Assembly (NCBI GenBank): GCA_023460175.1
Contig: JAEWRC010000166.1
Location: 1-64,000, forward strand
Direction of reading: 5' to 3'
DNA from: Actinomycetes bacterium
GTDB taxonomy: Bacteria; Actinomycetota; Actinomycetes; Mycobacteriales; Mycobacteriaceae
DNA: 64,000 nucleotides
The notes under the pieces were generated by a model that did no database searches, had not been told where the DNA came from, and saw only the letters and a list, made by a program, of their open reading frames with translations. Below are positions 45,723 through 53,605 of this stretch, one piece after another; within the stretch, counting starts at the first letter, position 1, and the number at the start of each line of letters is the position of its first letter. Both the position numbers and the translations under genes were made by a program.

Positions 45723-47090
45723 TCACGCGAAGTGCGACTTGTAGATCTGGCCGTGCACGCCCACCGTGCGATCGACCACCTGCGAGATCGCGAAGTCCGC
45801 GGCGGCGGACAGATAGGCGTAGGCCGTCGCGCGGTCCATGCCCTGGTCGTTCTGCAGGAAGTCCAGAGCGTTGACCACGGCCCGGCGCATGGCGACGTCC
45901 AGGTCGGAGCCGTTGCCGTCGATCGATCCGTCGGGATCGGACAGTCCGATGGGCACCCAGGAGTCGCCGGTTTCGGCGAACGGATAGTGATAGGCGACCG
46001 ACGGGGCGTCACCGGATCCCGGTTTGCACACCGTCAGGCGATAGGTGCCGCGCAGCGACCCTTCCATCGCCGTCAGCGCCACTTCGCCGTCGCCCATCGC
46101 CATGTGTGGATCGCCGACGTAGAACAGTGCCCCCTCGGCGAACACCGGCAGATACAACGTGGAGCCCGCGCCCAGCAGGCGGATGTCGATGTTGCCGCCG
46201 GCGACGGTGGGCGGGATCGAATTCGCGCTGGCCGCTGTGGGGTCCTGGTCCTGGGAGAACGCCACCCCCATCATTCCCATGAACGGCGAGAGCGGGAACC
46301 GCACCCGCGCGTCGCCGTACGGCATGACGCCGTGGCCGTCTTCGACGGCGGTGAACGTCGAGACGGTGCCGTACTGGGTGGGGTTGGCGTTGGCCCGGCC
46401 GTCGGCGGCGACGGGCGGCATCACCTCGTCGAGGGTGATGCCCTCCGGCGCGGTGCCGTCGGCTTTGCCGGCCAGCGCCCCTTTGCCGTGGCGGCTGGAC
46501 ACCACGCCGTACGGTACGCGTGGAATGGCTTCCAGTGTCTCGATTTTCAGCACGTCACCGGGTTGCGCGCCGTCGACGAACACCGGCCCGGTCACCACGT
46601 GCGGACCGTCCTTGTCGAAGTTGCGCGGGGTCCGGTCGTAGTCGGCGGCGACAGCGATCGCGTCCTGCAGAACCTCGGATTCGTTGACCCCCTTACTGCC
46701 GAAGTACTCGACGGGGTTGCGCCCCTGATCCTCGAGGATCCCCTCGTGCGAGACGGTGTCGACGGTGATCGTCTGCCCCGAGCGCATCCGCAGGGCCGCC
46801 GCGGCGTGCACGGTCGGCACGTAACCCCAGAGCACCTGCTCGGGATTCGATTGCAGGTAATGGTCTCCGGTGATGGTGCCGCTGCCGGGTTGCAGGACCT
46901 CGAAGCCTTCCGTGGTCCCGGCCGCCACCGCGCCCGTCGCCGCCGGGACGGAATCCCGGTGCGCGCAGCCGGCTCCCGCAGCGGTGAGACCCGCGCCGGC
47001 GCCCACCGCCGCGACGACACGAACGAAATCGCGCCGCCCGATTCCTTTGGCGAGGGTTTCGGCTGCGGCGTGCGCGAACGACGAATTCAT
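45723..47090 (-). CDS. exported acetamidase/formamidase family protein with Tat-type lipoprotein signal
   Basis: A 455-residue FmdA/AmdA-family amidase that should release ammonia from a short amide. N-terminus has twin arginines (Arg19-Arg20 in GRRDFVRVV) and a lipobox AGAGC with Cys42, so it is probably folded in the cytoplasm, exported by Tat and lipid-anchored. The usual enzymes are cytosolic, so this is an unusual location. Family blocks such as DGAQPGDVLKIE and YVGDPHMAMGDGEV are intact. On the same strand as the FNT and cyanase genes, 138 nt upstream of them. Confidence 0.87.
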   Translation of the reverse strand: MNSSFAHAAAETLAKGIGRRDFVRVVAAVGAGAGLTAAGAGCAHRDSVPAATGAVAAGTTEGFEVLQPGSGTITGDHYLQSNPEQVLWGYVPTVHAAAALRMRSGQTITVDTVSHEGILEDQGRNPVEYFGSKGVNESEVLQDAIAVAADYDRTPRNFDKDGPHVVTGPVFVDGAQPGDVLKIETLEAIPRVPYGVVSSRHGKGALAGKADGTAPEGITLDEVMPPVAADGRANANPTQYGTVSTFTAVEDGHGVMPYGDARVRFPLSPFMGMMGVAFSQDQDPTAASANSIPPTVAGGNIDIRLLGAGSTLYLPVFAEGALFYVGDPHMAMGDGEVALTAMEGSLRGTYRLTVCKPGSGDAPSVAYHYPFAETGDSWVPIGLSDPDGSIDGNGSDLDVAMRRAVVNALDFLQNDQGMDRATAYAYLSAAADFAISQVVDRTVGVHGQIYKSHFA

Positions 47091-47236
47091 ACAGGGTGAC
47101 CTCCGGGTAGTCGGTGGCCAGGAAGTTACGCAGGGATTGTTGCAGCGATGTTGCCGTTGTGTTCAAAGGCGTTGACATCGGCCTCGCTGTGAAGTGTTGC
47201 GGCGCCGGCCATCCCAGCGAGTGTGATCGACGCCGA

Positions 47237-47650
47237 TCAGGCTGGCCCCTTGCGCCGAAGCCCCTCCAACGGATTCCAGGACTGGCTGCCCTCGGCCACG
47301 TGCAGATAATAGGCCCAGTTCGTCACCGTCGCGATGGCTGCGGTGAAGCCGATGGCAAATGCGCGGTCCCAGTTGTCCGGCACCCCCAACAGCACCGAGG
47401 CTACTCCCAGCGTGACCGCGACGCCCAGCACCGTCAGTCCCTTGCGCCACATGCCTTTGACGAGGAAGTAGACGGGGCCGAACAGAAATGCCCAGATGTT
47501 GAAGCCCAGGCGCATCCGGGCACCGAACGGCAGCGCGCGGTAAGCGGCCTTGGCCTCCGGCGTCGAGCCGACTGGACCGTACTGCTGGAAGAAGGCGAAC
47601 CGCTGCTGCCAGGCAGCCGGCACCTCGGTGGAGTCTGGCACATTCGTCAT
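47237..47650 (-). CDS. DUF2628 membrane protein
   Basis: A 137-residue protein with a soluble N-terminus, then helices at about residues 52-68, 72-88 and 96-115; FNIWAFLFGPVYFLVKGMWRKG is typical of DUF2628. Function unknown. Lies 146 nt upstream of the acetamidase gene on the same strand and is probably separate from it. Confidence 0.8.
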   Translation of the reverse strand: MTNVPDSTEVPAAWQQRFAFFQQYGPVGSTPEAKAAYRALPFGARMRLGFNIWAFLFGPVYFLVKGMWRKGLTVLGVAVTLGVASVLLGVPDNWDRAFAIGFTAAIATVTNWAYYLHVAEGSQSWNPLEGLRRKGPA

Positions 47651-47702
47651 GGATTGACAGTACTAGCGCATCGGTGGTGCTTCCGACACCAAAATCGCGG
47701 CC

Positions 47703-49628
47703 TCACACCGGGCACTGGCCTCCGGAGAACAGATCGCAGGTGGTCTCGAGACCGTTGAGGACGCCGGCGGGGATGGCGGAGATGAAGTCGGTGACGCTGA
47801 TGGCCCGCAGCGAGATGAGGTCGCTGGCCCGTCGGGTACCGATCAGCACCGCGACGGCGTCTCCTTCGTCGGTGCTGACGAGGAACGACGTTCCGCCGTC
47901 GCCGTACTGGCCGGCGCAGTCGGCGTCCGCGAGGCACGCGCCGGTGGCGGGGTCGATGTTCTCGTCGAACATGTCGTTGATCCAGCCCGCCGACAGCGCG
48001 CGCACGGCCAGCGGGTTCTGCGGCTGCGGGAATCCGGCGATGAGGTAGGCGGCCGCCTGGATCAACGGGTTGCCGCCCTGCATCGGGTCCATGTGGACGC
48101 CGTCCTCGAGCACGACGCCGGTGAACTGGCCGGGTCGGGCCTGGGTCAGCTGGTCGTTGATGTCGCTGAACACGTTGAGGTAGTTCAGCGGAGCGCCGAT
48201 CTCGTAGATCGGGATGTAGTCGTTGGGGTCATCGTCGTCGGGGTCGGCGGTTCCGTTGGCCTCCAACGCATTCAGGCGTTCCATGGCGTCGGGAATGATC
48301 GATCCCATGGGCACCGCGTCGTAGATGACGACGCCGGCCAGATCGTTGGGCGCCGTCGGATCGTCGTCGCGGCGGCGCAGCAGGCCCTCGGCGTAGTAGC
48401 CGGCGACACCGGGACCGAACCCACCACCGAGCGAGTGTCCGACCAGGACGAACTGCAGCGGCACCTCGATGTCGCCGGGGCGGCCGGCCTTCAGTTCGGC
48501 GTTGTCCAGGCTGGCGTTGAGTGCGGTGCGGTCCGGGTCGAGGAACAGCTGCGCGACGGCCTCGTGCAGGTTGTCGCCGCCGAGCCACATCCCGTCGGCC
48601 TCGAACGGGTTGGAGGTGTAGGTGGTGGTGACCACGATGCTGTTGGTCTGGGTCGCCAAATACGAGGCGGTGTAACTGTAGAGCGGGCCGTTGGCCAGGA
48701 ACCCGTGCTGCAGATAGATCAGCCTGCTCGGCGCGGGCTGTCCCGCAGTGGTTTTGGGCAGATACCAGTTGGATTCGACTTCATGGCCGGGCGAGACGAC
48801 CAGCGTGGAGTTGCTGACCTCGACCGAGTCCCGCAGTTGCGGCGGCACCACCGGGTCCCCGCCCACAATGCGTTCGAGCGCGGCGACCGTGTCGAAGACG
48901 ACGTCACCGAGCACCGACAGCGGTTTGGGATAGTTCTGCGGTTCGGGGTTGAGCGCGAGCGCACCCAGGCCGCGCAGCAGGTCGTGGACGGCCTCAACCG
49001 GGTCCGTGCGGGCCGGGGGCACCGCGGCGAGCTTCTGGATAGCGGTAGTCGAGTCCGCTTGCGGGCTTGGCGTTTCCAGGACGTCGGGTTCCGGGGCCGC
49101 GGCGACCGGCTGCGCTGTCGGCGTGTCCAGCCGGGACTGGCGCTCAGCCAGGGCCGACCGGATGCTGCTGGGCGGACGAACCCGCTGCTGGAGCGCATCG
49201 ACGCCCTCGGCCGCAGCGCTCGGCGGCGTCGGGGCTTCCTTGAGCTCGCGTGTTTCTTCGCGGAGTTCGCGGGCACTCTCCCGGATCTCGCGCGTCGAGT
49301 CCGTCAGCGCACCGCGCACCCGGGTACGCACCGAGTCTGCGACCTCGCGCAGCGAACGGTCGGTGCGCTTGATGCGCGCCTGTCGGGCTCCGGCTCGGGT
49401 CTCGGTGTCTCGCGCGGTTGTCGGGTCCGAAACCTTGGACTTCGCAGCCCGTTTCAGTGGGTCGCGCTTCGCGTCAGCGGTGGACCGGTCCTGCGTTGTG
49501 TCCGGTTTGGCGTCCCGTTTGGTGGCGCCGTCGTCATCGGCGTGTGCGGCTCCCGCCCCGGCGAGTACTGCCGCCGAGACTCCCGCGCTGAAAACTCCGG
49601 CCCCCACCCACGCTGCTACTCGCGTCAT
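47703..49628 (-). CDS. secreted alpha/beta hydrolase with long charged linker
   Basis: A 641-residue exported protein: signal peptide (cleaved near AHADDD, residue 30), a 140-residue charged low-complexity segment with repeated RE/EL/TRE units that may be coiled, and an alpha/beta hydrolase domain (about residues 230-640) with nucleophile GHSLGGGFG. Ends with paired cysteines (CLADADC, TCDLFSGGQC). Mycobacteria hold several such exported hydrolases; substrate unknown. Confidence 0.8.
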   Translation of the reverse strand: MTRVAAWVGAGVFSAGVSAAVLAGAGAAHADDDGATKRDAKPDTTQDRSTADAKRDPLKRAAKSKVSDPTTARDTETRAGARQARIKRTDRSLREVADSVRTRVRGALTDSTREIRESARELREETRELKEAPTPPSAAAEGVDALQQRVRPPSSIRSALAERQSRLDTPTAQPVAAAPEPDVLETPSPQADSTTAIQKLAAVPPARTDPVEAVHDLLRGLGALALNPEPQNYPKPLSVLGDVVFDTVAALERIVGGDPVVPPQLRDSVEVSNSTLVVSPGHEVESNWYLPKTTAGQPAPSRLIYLQHGFLANGPLYSYTASYLATQTNSIVVTTTYTSNPFEADGMWLGGDNLHEAVAQLFLDPDRTALNASLDNAELKAGRPGDIEVPLQFVLVGHSLGGGFGPGVAGYYAEGLLRRRDDDPTAPNDLAGVVIYDAVPMGSIIPDAMERLNALEANGTADPDDDDPNDYIPIYEIGAPLNYLNVFSDINDQLTQARPGQFTGVVLEDGVHMDPMQGGNPLIQAAAYLIAGFPQPQNPLAVRALSAGWINDMFDENIDPATGACLADADCAGQYGDGGTSFLVSTDEGDAVAVLIGTRRASDLISLRAISVTDFISAIPAGVLNGLETTCDLFSGGQCPV

Positions 49629-49735
49629 GCCCCGCCCTCTTGATGCGCCGTCTTCGACCGTTGAGCACGCTAACGGGCCAGCGGGCCTGGCGGGCCGAAA
49701 TCGGGGAGATCGGCGGTACGACGACCGCCATCAAA

Positions 49736-49774
49736 GCCGAGGATTACAGCCGCGACGTAGCGAGGATCCTCGGC
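49736..49774. repeat. inverted repeat with nested palindrome
   Basis: GCCGAGGAT (49736-49744) pairs with ATCCTCGGC (49766-49774) over a 21-nt loop, and CGAGGATCCTCG (49761-49772) is itself a perfect 12-bp palindrome, so two alternate hairpins are possible. It lies just past the acetyltransferase stop and may act as its terminator, or as a site ahead of the secreted hydrolase. Confidence 0.4.
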
Positions 49775-49796
49775 ACTAATAGCGGATGCCCAGCGC

Positions 49797-50306
49797 TCAG
49801 ATGTCGCCGAACGGTGCGGCGTAACGAATGGTGCCGGCCGGGATGACGCTCCCGTCGAGAGCAAGCACCATGAGCGCGTCGTCGGGAACCGGGTCGCACA
49901 TCTTGACCCCGCGGGCGGACGCCCGACTGAATCCAAATATCGGGTAATAGCCCGGGTGTCCGAGGACGGTCACGAAGCGCTCACCCTGCTGGCTGGCGGC
50001 GGTGAGAACCGCGCGGATAGCAGCGGATCCGGCCCCCGTGCGCTGCGCCTCGGGCAGCACAGCGCACGGCCCGAGACACAGTGCCGCAGTGTCGTCGATG
50101 TGGCAGCGCGTGAGCAGGGCGTAGCCAGCGGGGTCGCCGCAGGGAGTCGTGGAAACCATCGACAGTCCGTCGATCCATGCGGGGCCTTCGCGGAGCTCAT
50201 CCACGAGATCGGCTTCCGCTGCGGTCTCGAACGCTGCGAGATTGATCCGGCGAATGGCCGCTATATCGGCATCGGTTTCGGCGCGACTGAGCCAGCGAGT
50301 ACTCAT
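49797..50306 (-). CDS. GNAT N-acetyltransferase
   Basis: A 169-residue GNAT protein like YhbS/PA-type acetyltransferases: LGPCAVLPEAQRTGAGSAAIRAVL is the acetyl-CoA-binding loop and VTVLGHPGYYPIFGF the characteristic late motif. ATG 50306 (MSTRW) is preferred; ATG 50318 would add four residues. Divergent from the cutinase gene. Substrate unknown. Confidence 0.85.
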   Translation of the reverse strand: MSTRWLSRAETDADIAAIRRINLAAFETAAEADLVDELREGPAWIDGLSMVSTTPCGDPAGYALLTRCHIDDTAALCLGPCAVLPEAQRTGAGSAAIRAVLTAASQQGERFVTVLGHPGYYPIFGFSRASARGVKMCDPVPDDALMVLALDGSVIPAGTIRYAAPFGDI

Positions 50307-50416
50307 CGCGTCGAACATTAGTCCGCGCAGCGAGCGGATGAGCGTCCTCGCTACACAGGTGGCCCGCCCTGTGAAAAGAGTGATAGAAGTGGTTAGTGGG
50401 TATAGGCCTCCGCACG

Positions 50417-51085
50417 ATGGCGGCCCGGGCTGCCATCGCAGTGCTGGGTGCGTTCGCTGCGGCAAACACGATCGCGGCGCCGGTGGCCTCAGCGGCGCCG
50501 AAATGCTCCGACATCGAGGTGGCGTTCGCGCGGGGCACCGACGAACCCGCGGGAATCGGTGTCGTCGGCCAGGCATTTGTCGACACGCTGCGGCCCATGG
50601 TGAAGGGCTCGACGGTCAGCACCTACGCGGTGAAGTACCCGGCCACGTGGCATTTTTGGAAGGCCGCCGCCGGAGCCACCGACTTGAGCAAGCGCATCCA
50701 GGCGACCGCCGCCCGGTGCCCCGACACCAAGATCGTGATGGGTGGCTATTCACAGGGCGCCGCCGTGGTAGACGTCGTCGCCACCTCACCGATCGCCGGC
50801 CTCGGCTACACCGCACCGCTGCCCGCCGCCGTCGTTCCGCACATCGCGGCGGTGGTCGTATTCGGTAATCCCTCGGCGCGTATCGGCCAGCCGTTGACCC
50901 GGATGAGCCCGGTCTTCGGATCGAGGACCGCCGACCTGTGCGCCCCGAACGATCCCGTCTGCTCGCTCGGCCGAGACTTCGACTCCCATGTCCGCTATCC
51001 GGAGTCCGGCCTGGTGAAGCTCGCCGCCCAGTGGGTCACTCGCCATGTCCAGGCACCGGCTGCGAACCCCACCGTTCGGCGTTAG
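50417..51085 (+). CDS. secreted cutinase-family esterase
   Basis: A 222-residue exported serine esterase. Signal peptide ends near ASAAPK (residue 28). Catalytic Ser in GGYSQGA, Asp in CAPNDPVCS and His in SHVRYPE, with cysteines set for the usual two disulfides. Mycobacteria carry several Culp/cutinase-like lipases acting on esters or phospholipids. An alternative GTG at 50396 would add seven residues. Confidence 0.92.
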   Translation: MAARAAIAVLGAFAAANTIAAPVASAAPKCSDIEVAFARGTDEPAGIGVVGQAFVDTLRPMVKGSTVSTYAVKYPATWHFWKAAAGATDLSKRIQATAARCPDTKIVMGGYSQGAAVVDVVATSPIAGLGYTAPLPAAVVPHIAAVVVFGNPSARIGQPLTRMSPVFGSRTADLCAPNDPVCSLGRDFDSHVRYPESGLVKLAAQWVTRHVQAPAANPTVRR

Positions 51086-51468
51086 TCGAAGAACTTTCGT
51101 TGCCGAAGCTCGGCCCGGCGGCGCTGCAGCCGCCAACCGGCCGGCGTGCGGACGATCTGGTCGTGGTAGTCGCCAGTGACCGGTGGGCCCTCGTTCGGGA
51201 ACCCGATGAACTTGGAGTGCGCAATGACGGTGCCGTCGTCCTGCTGACGCATTGTGGTGTTGGTGGTGACATGGGCATACATGTTGCGGCCCTTGAAGTT
51301 CGCGACGATGTCGGCGATGCCGTGCAAGTCCGGGCGGCCCATGGCACCCATCTCGAACACGAAGTCCTCGGCGAACACTTCGTGGGCTCGGTCCCAGTCG
51401 TGGTCGTCGACGACATGGCCATAGTCGGCGAGCAGCATCTGGATCTGTAGGGCGTCCTCAGGTTTCAT
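51082..51468 (-). CDS. SnoaL-like/NTF2-fold protein
   Basis: A 128-residue protein of the SnoaL-4/NTF2 fold (QIQMLLADYGHVVDDHDWDRAHEVFAEDFVFEMG is the typical first helix pair). Members act as isomerases, dehydratases or small-subunit-like partners of oxygenases; the role here is open. 3' end overlaps the cutinase gene tail to tail by 4 nt. Confidence 0.8.
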   Translation of the reverse strand: MKPEDALQIQMLLADYGHVVDDHDWDRAHEVFAEDFVFEMGAMGRPDLHGIADIVANFKGRNMYAHVTTNTTMRQQDDGTVIAHSKFIGFPNEGPPVTGDYHDQIVRTPAGWRLQRRRAELRQRKFFD

Positions 51469-51546
51469 AGTTGTCCTTCATCCGGCGTCTTGAAATACCA
51501 GCCCGACCGGCCACGCCGAACTGGCGCGGCCAGATGTAAGCGCCCG

Positions 51547-51738
51547 TCACGCGGGGTCATGGCCCGATCGATCACGCTTCTGGGCCGCGACGTGCAAATG
51601 GGCGTACTTCTGGGCGATCTTCTCCAGATCCGGCGCCTTTTCCAGAGCGGCGTTGAGCCGCCGATGACGCTCGATATCCTCGGGGTTGGTCGTGGCGGGC
51701 CAGAATCCGAATTCATCGACCAGCTTCGAGATGAGCAT
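51547..51738 (-). CDS. small accessory protein, 63 residues
   Basis: ATG 51738 follows a strong GGGGAGGT site. The product is helical and charged (NPEDIERHRRLNAALEKAPDLEKIAQKYAHLHVAAQ region) with no known domain. The start lies inside the end of the next small gene upstream (26-nt overlap). Looks like a phage- or island-type small gene. Confidence 0.55.
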   Translation of the reverse strand: MLISKLVDEFGFWPATTNPEDIERHRRLNAALEKAPDLEKIAQKYAHLHVAAQKRDRSGHDPA

Positions 51739-51889
51739 ATTTCGACCTCCCCTTCCGATTGTGCTCGGCGCGGGCCTTGCGGAACTGCTCCATTTGCTCG
51801 CGGGTGGCATTTTCCGGTGGATAGAGCCCCTTTTCACGAGCTGCTGCGATCAATTCTTCTCTGCTCTTGTACTTGCGTGTGGATGTCAC
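51713..51889 (-). CDS. small basic protein, 58 residues, atypical codons
   Basis: GTG 51889 to TGA 51713 encodes a charged, helical protein (motifs KYKSREELIAAAREKG and REQMEQFRKARAEH). Codons such as AGA, GAA, TTG, GCA, GCT and CGT are used freely, unlike the GC-rich neighbours, which suggests foreign origin. I do not recognise a family. Overlaps the 63-residue gene by 26 nt. Confidence 0.5.
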   Translation of the reverse strand: MTSTRKYKSREELIAAAREKGLYPPENATREQMEQFRKARAEHNRKGRSKYAHLEAGR

Positions 51890-51998
51890 CAGAACCCACC
51901 CCGCACCTGTCGATCCTCTGCTCCATGGGGATCATGCCCCTTCACGCGACGAAGTATCCGGGCCAAACACATTTGTCTGCCCGTCGCATACGGCAACG

Positions 51999-52259
51999 TC
52001 ACTGGCCTCCGGTCCTTCGCTGATACCGGCCGATGACACGAAGGGGCGCGATGTGGCTGCAGTCGGCCCCGGACAGCTCACCGCCCTCGGGTTCCTGCGA
52101 GTCCTCAATCTGCGCGCGGTGGCGCCGGATAGCCCTGCGGCGCTCAGCAACGGAGCATCCGCAGCGGATCTCCCATTGCTTGAACGCCGTCGCATAACCA
52201 CACCGGGGACAGGGAGAATGCAGATGCGGGTGAACATTGCCTCGCACGCTCACGCCCAT
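51999..52259 (-). CDS. small zinc-ribbon-like protein, 86 residues
   Basis: ATG 52259 has an excellent AGGAGGGAAGGC site. The protein has Cys17-x2-Cys20 and Cys33-x-Cys35 (CPRCGYATAF and WEIRCGCS), a likely four-cysteine zinc site, followed by a basic helix (VAERRRAIRRHRAQ). Such small proteins often bind nucleic acid. No named family recognised; the codon mix is AT-richer than in flanking core genes. Confidence 0.5.
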   Translation of the reverse strand: MGVSVRGNVHPHLHSPCPRCGYATAFKQWEIRCGCSVAERRRAIRRHRAQIEDSQEPEGGELSGADCSHIAPLRVIGRYQRRTGGQ

Positions 52260-52560
52260 GCCTTCCCTCCTGGTATCCAGATGCAGAAGGGCCATGTCGC
52301 CATGTCGCTGATACACCCGAAAGCCGGGCCTCCTCGAGAGAGGCGCTCTTGCCGACACCGGTTGATATCGGCCGCTTCGTCATCCGAGCCACCCACGAGC
52401 GTGGGGTTGGCGTGCCGTCCAGTCGGAGCTTGGCGACGGCAACTCGTGAAGCCCGCTCAGTCTAGCCATTCGTCGCGAGGCTGTACCACTCGAATCTGTT
52501 GACGTTCCGCTGGGGAAAGCTCCTCGGCGACCTCAAGATCGAGCGTGTCCTGCGCAAACG
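52260..52560. other. non-core stretch beside the tRNA with a coding remnant
   Basis: These 301 nt between the zinc-ribbon gene and the tRNA hold no complete gene I can defend. On the minus strand, 52457-52560 reads as a clean C-terminal coding end (DTLDLEVAEELSPAER then VVQPRDEWLD and a TGA) running straight out of the tRNA 3' end. A second partly open frame covers 52380-52450. Confidence 0.45.
52457..52560 (-). pseudogene. C-terminal coding remnant abutting tRNA 3' end
   Basis: The frame gives about 34 residues ending VVQPRDEWLD-stop, with a charged helix-like composition. Upstream it enters the T-arm of the tRNA, where the only start would be a GTG in the tRNA itself. This is what is left when an element recombines at a tRNA 3' end and the gene is cut. 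Parent family not recognised. Confidence 0.4.
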
Positions 52561-52637
52561 TGGTGCCCCCAGTGGGATTCGAACCCACACTTGGCGGATT
52601 TTAAGTCCGCTGCCTCTGCCAATTGGGCTATGGGGGC
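52561..52637 (-). tRNA. tRNA-Leu (anticodon UAA), CCA encoded
   Basis: Seven-base acceptor stem GCCCCCA/TGGGGGC, discriminator A, encoded CCA (52561-52563), anticodon stem GCGGA/TCCGC with loop CTTAAAA (anticodon TAA), T-arm GTGGG-TTCGAAT-CCCAC. The variable region is only about 5 nt, so it has the size of a class I tRNA (74 nt without CCA), unusual for leucine tRNAs, which normally carry a long arm. The D-stem has only three good pairs. Confidence 0.9.
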
Positions 52638-52698
52638 AATGCACAGGAGATGCTATTTCAATCGCTCCCCTGCATGCGCGGCGGCTTGGATACCTCGG

Positions 52699-53052
52699 TC
52701 AATCAGTGACCTTCGGATGACCGGGCCCAGCGTGCCGCAACCACAGAGTTCGATTTGCGGTATCGACCAAGTACCAGATCCGACCTGCGCCGGTAACTTC
52801 GTATTGCCACTGCTCCATGTCAGTTCCGCGGTGGATAGCCGTGGCCAGCCGCCCTTTGAGCTGGTGGTGCCGGCTGGTTGGCGTCGGGCGTTGCGGTCGG
52901 GCTCGCAGTTCGCGCCAGGCCGTCGCGGTGTTGGCCGCAGCCTGCTGACACAGGGCGTTCCAACCTTTGGCTGCCTCGCTGGTGGCGAACCGCAGTTCCC
53001 ACTCGTCGCCACCGGCGGGCGGTGCGACCCGATCGCCTCGTTTGGGCGCCAC
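52699..53052 (-). CDS. putative toxin of a type II-like toxin-antitoxin pair
   Basis: A 117-residue basic protein (W-E-L-R-F, LKGRLATAIHRG, EQWQYEVTGAGRIWYLVD, GHPKVTD) that resembles actinobacterial RelE-like cytotoxic repressors, where a toxin of this size follows a larger antitoxin gene. GTG 53052 begins 6 nt after the antitoxin stop. Ribonuclease activity is assumed from the family, not seen. Confidence 0.68.
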   Translation of the reverse strand: MAPKRGDRVAPPAGGDEWELRFATSEAAKGWNALCQQAAANTATAWRELRARPQRPTPTSRHHQLKGRLATAIHRGTDMEQWQYEVTGAGRIWYLVDTANRTLWLRHAGPGHPKVTD

Positions 53053-53058
53053 CTACCG

Positions 53059-53526
53059 CTAAGCCCTCGGCTCAGGTACGGAACCGAGATCCTCGTTGCT
53101 TGGCGCCGACAGGACTGCCGCGAGCTCCGGATCAGCGAGCACCTCGGCGGTATGCCGCCACGCATCGATCACTTGTGCCACCGGCGCCGGATTGTCGATC
53201 GACTCGGCCGCCTTCACCCTCGACACCAATTCGGTGACAAACTCACGAACGTCGTCGGCCGATAGGAACGCAACCCACGGAAATACCTCGGGGACGACTT
53301 CGGTCACCAAGTTCTGAACCTGCGGATCGTGCTGCATCAGTGCGACCAGCAGGCGCGCCGTCACCGACGAGGCCTCGCGCGCCTGCGCAGCCCTCGACGC
53401 CGTGGTCAACTCCAAGTCTTCGGCATCGCGGCGACGGACTACCAACACCCGGTTCGCAGACCCATGCAACCACGCCTCAACTGTCGCCTTACCCCGCAGT
53501 TGCAGATCGGAAAAGGAGACGTCCAT
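53059..53526 (-). CDS. putative antitoxin, prevent-host-death-like
   Basis: A 155-residue protein opening with MDVSFSDLQLRGKATVEAWL and a basic strand RVLVVRRRDAEDLELTT, typical of Phd/YefM-type DNA-binding antitoxins, followed by a long helical C-terminal part. Such antitoxins with an extra C-terminal domain pair with the toxin class found next to it. TATAAG and a TCGACA-like box lie just upstream, and ACTT-ATA-AAGT (53539-53549 region) could be the autoregulatory site. ATG 53526. Confidence 0.68.
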   Translation of the reverse strand: MDVSFSDLQLRGKATVEAWLHGSANRVLVVRRRDAEDLELTTASRAAQAREASSVTARLLVALMQHDPQVQNLVTEVVPEVFPWVAFLSADDVREFVTELVSRVKAAESIDNPAPVAQVIDAWRHTAEVLADPELAAVLSAPSNEDLGSVPEPRA

Positions 53527-53605
53527 GACATCTAAACTACTTATAAAGTTATGAGCTGTCGAGTTAGTCGGCGCTGCTGCCTCAGAACACAGCGAACGAT
53601 TGCCC

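Noticed and set aside
44805..47099. 764-codon plus-strand frame over FNT and acetamidase genes
   Set aside because: Antisense of two clear genes; composition biased to His, Arg, Gly with no domains.
47091..47236. Possible GlnR site ahead of the acetamidase gene
   Set aside because: Looked for GTnAC-N6-GTnAC because of the nitrogen genes; only single weak half-sites were seen.
51932..52237. Alternative minus-strand frame in the tRNA-side patch
   Set aside because: The zinc-ribbon frame has a far better ribosome site and cysteine pattern over the same DNA.
52561..52637. Duplicate of the tRNA 3' end elsewhere in the window (attR)
   Set aside because: No second copy of the T-arm/acceptor sequence was noticed inside the window, so no intact integrated element is claimed.
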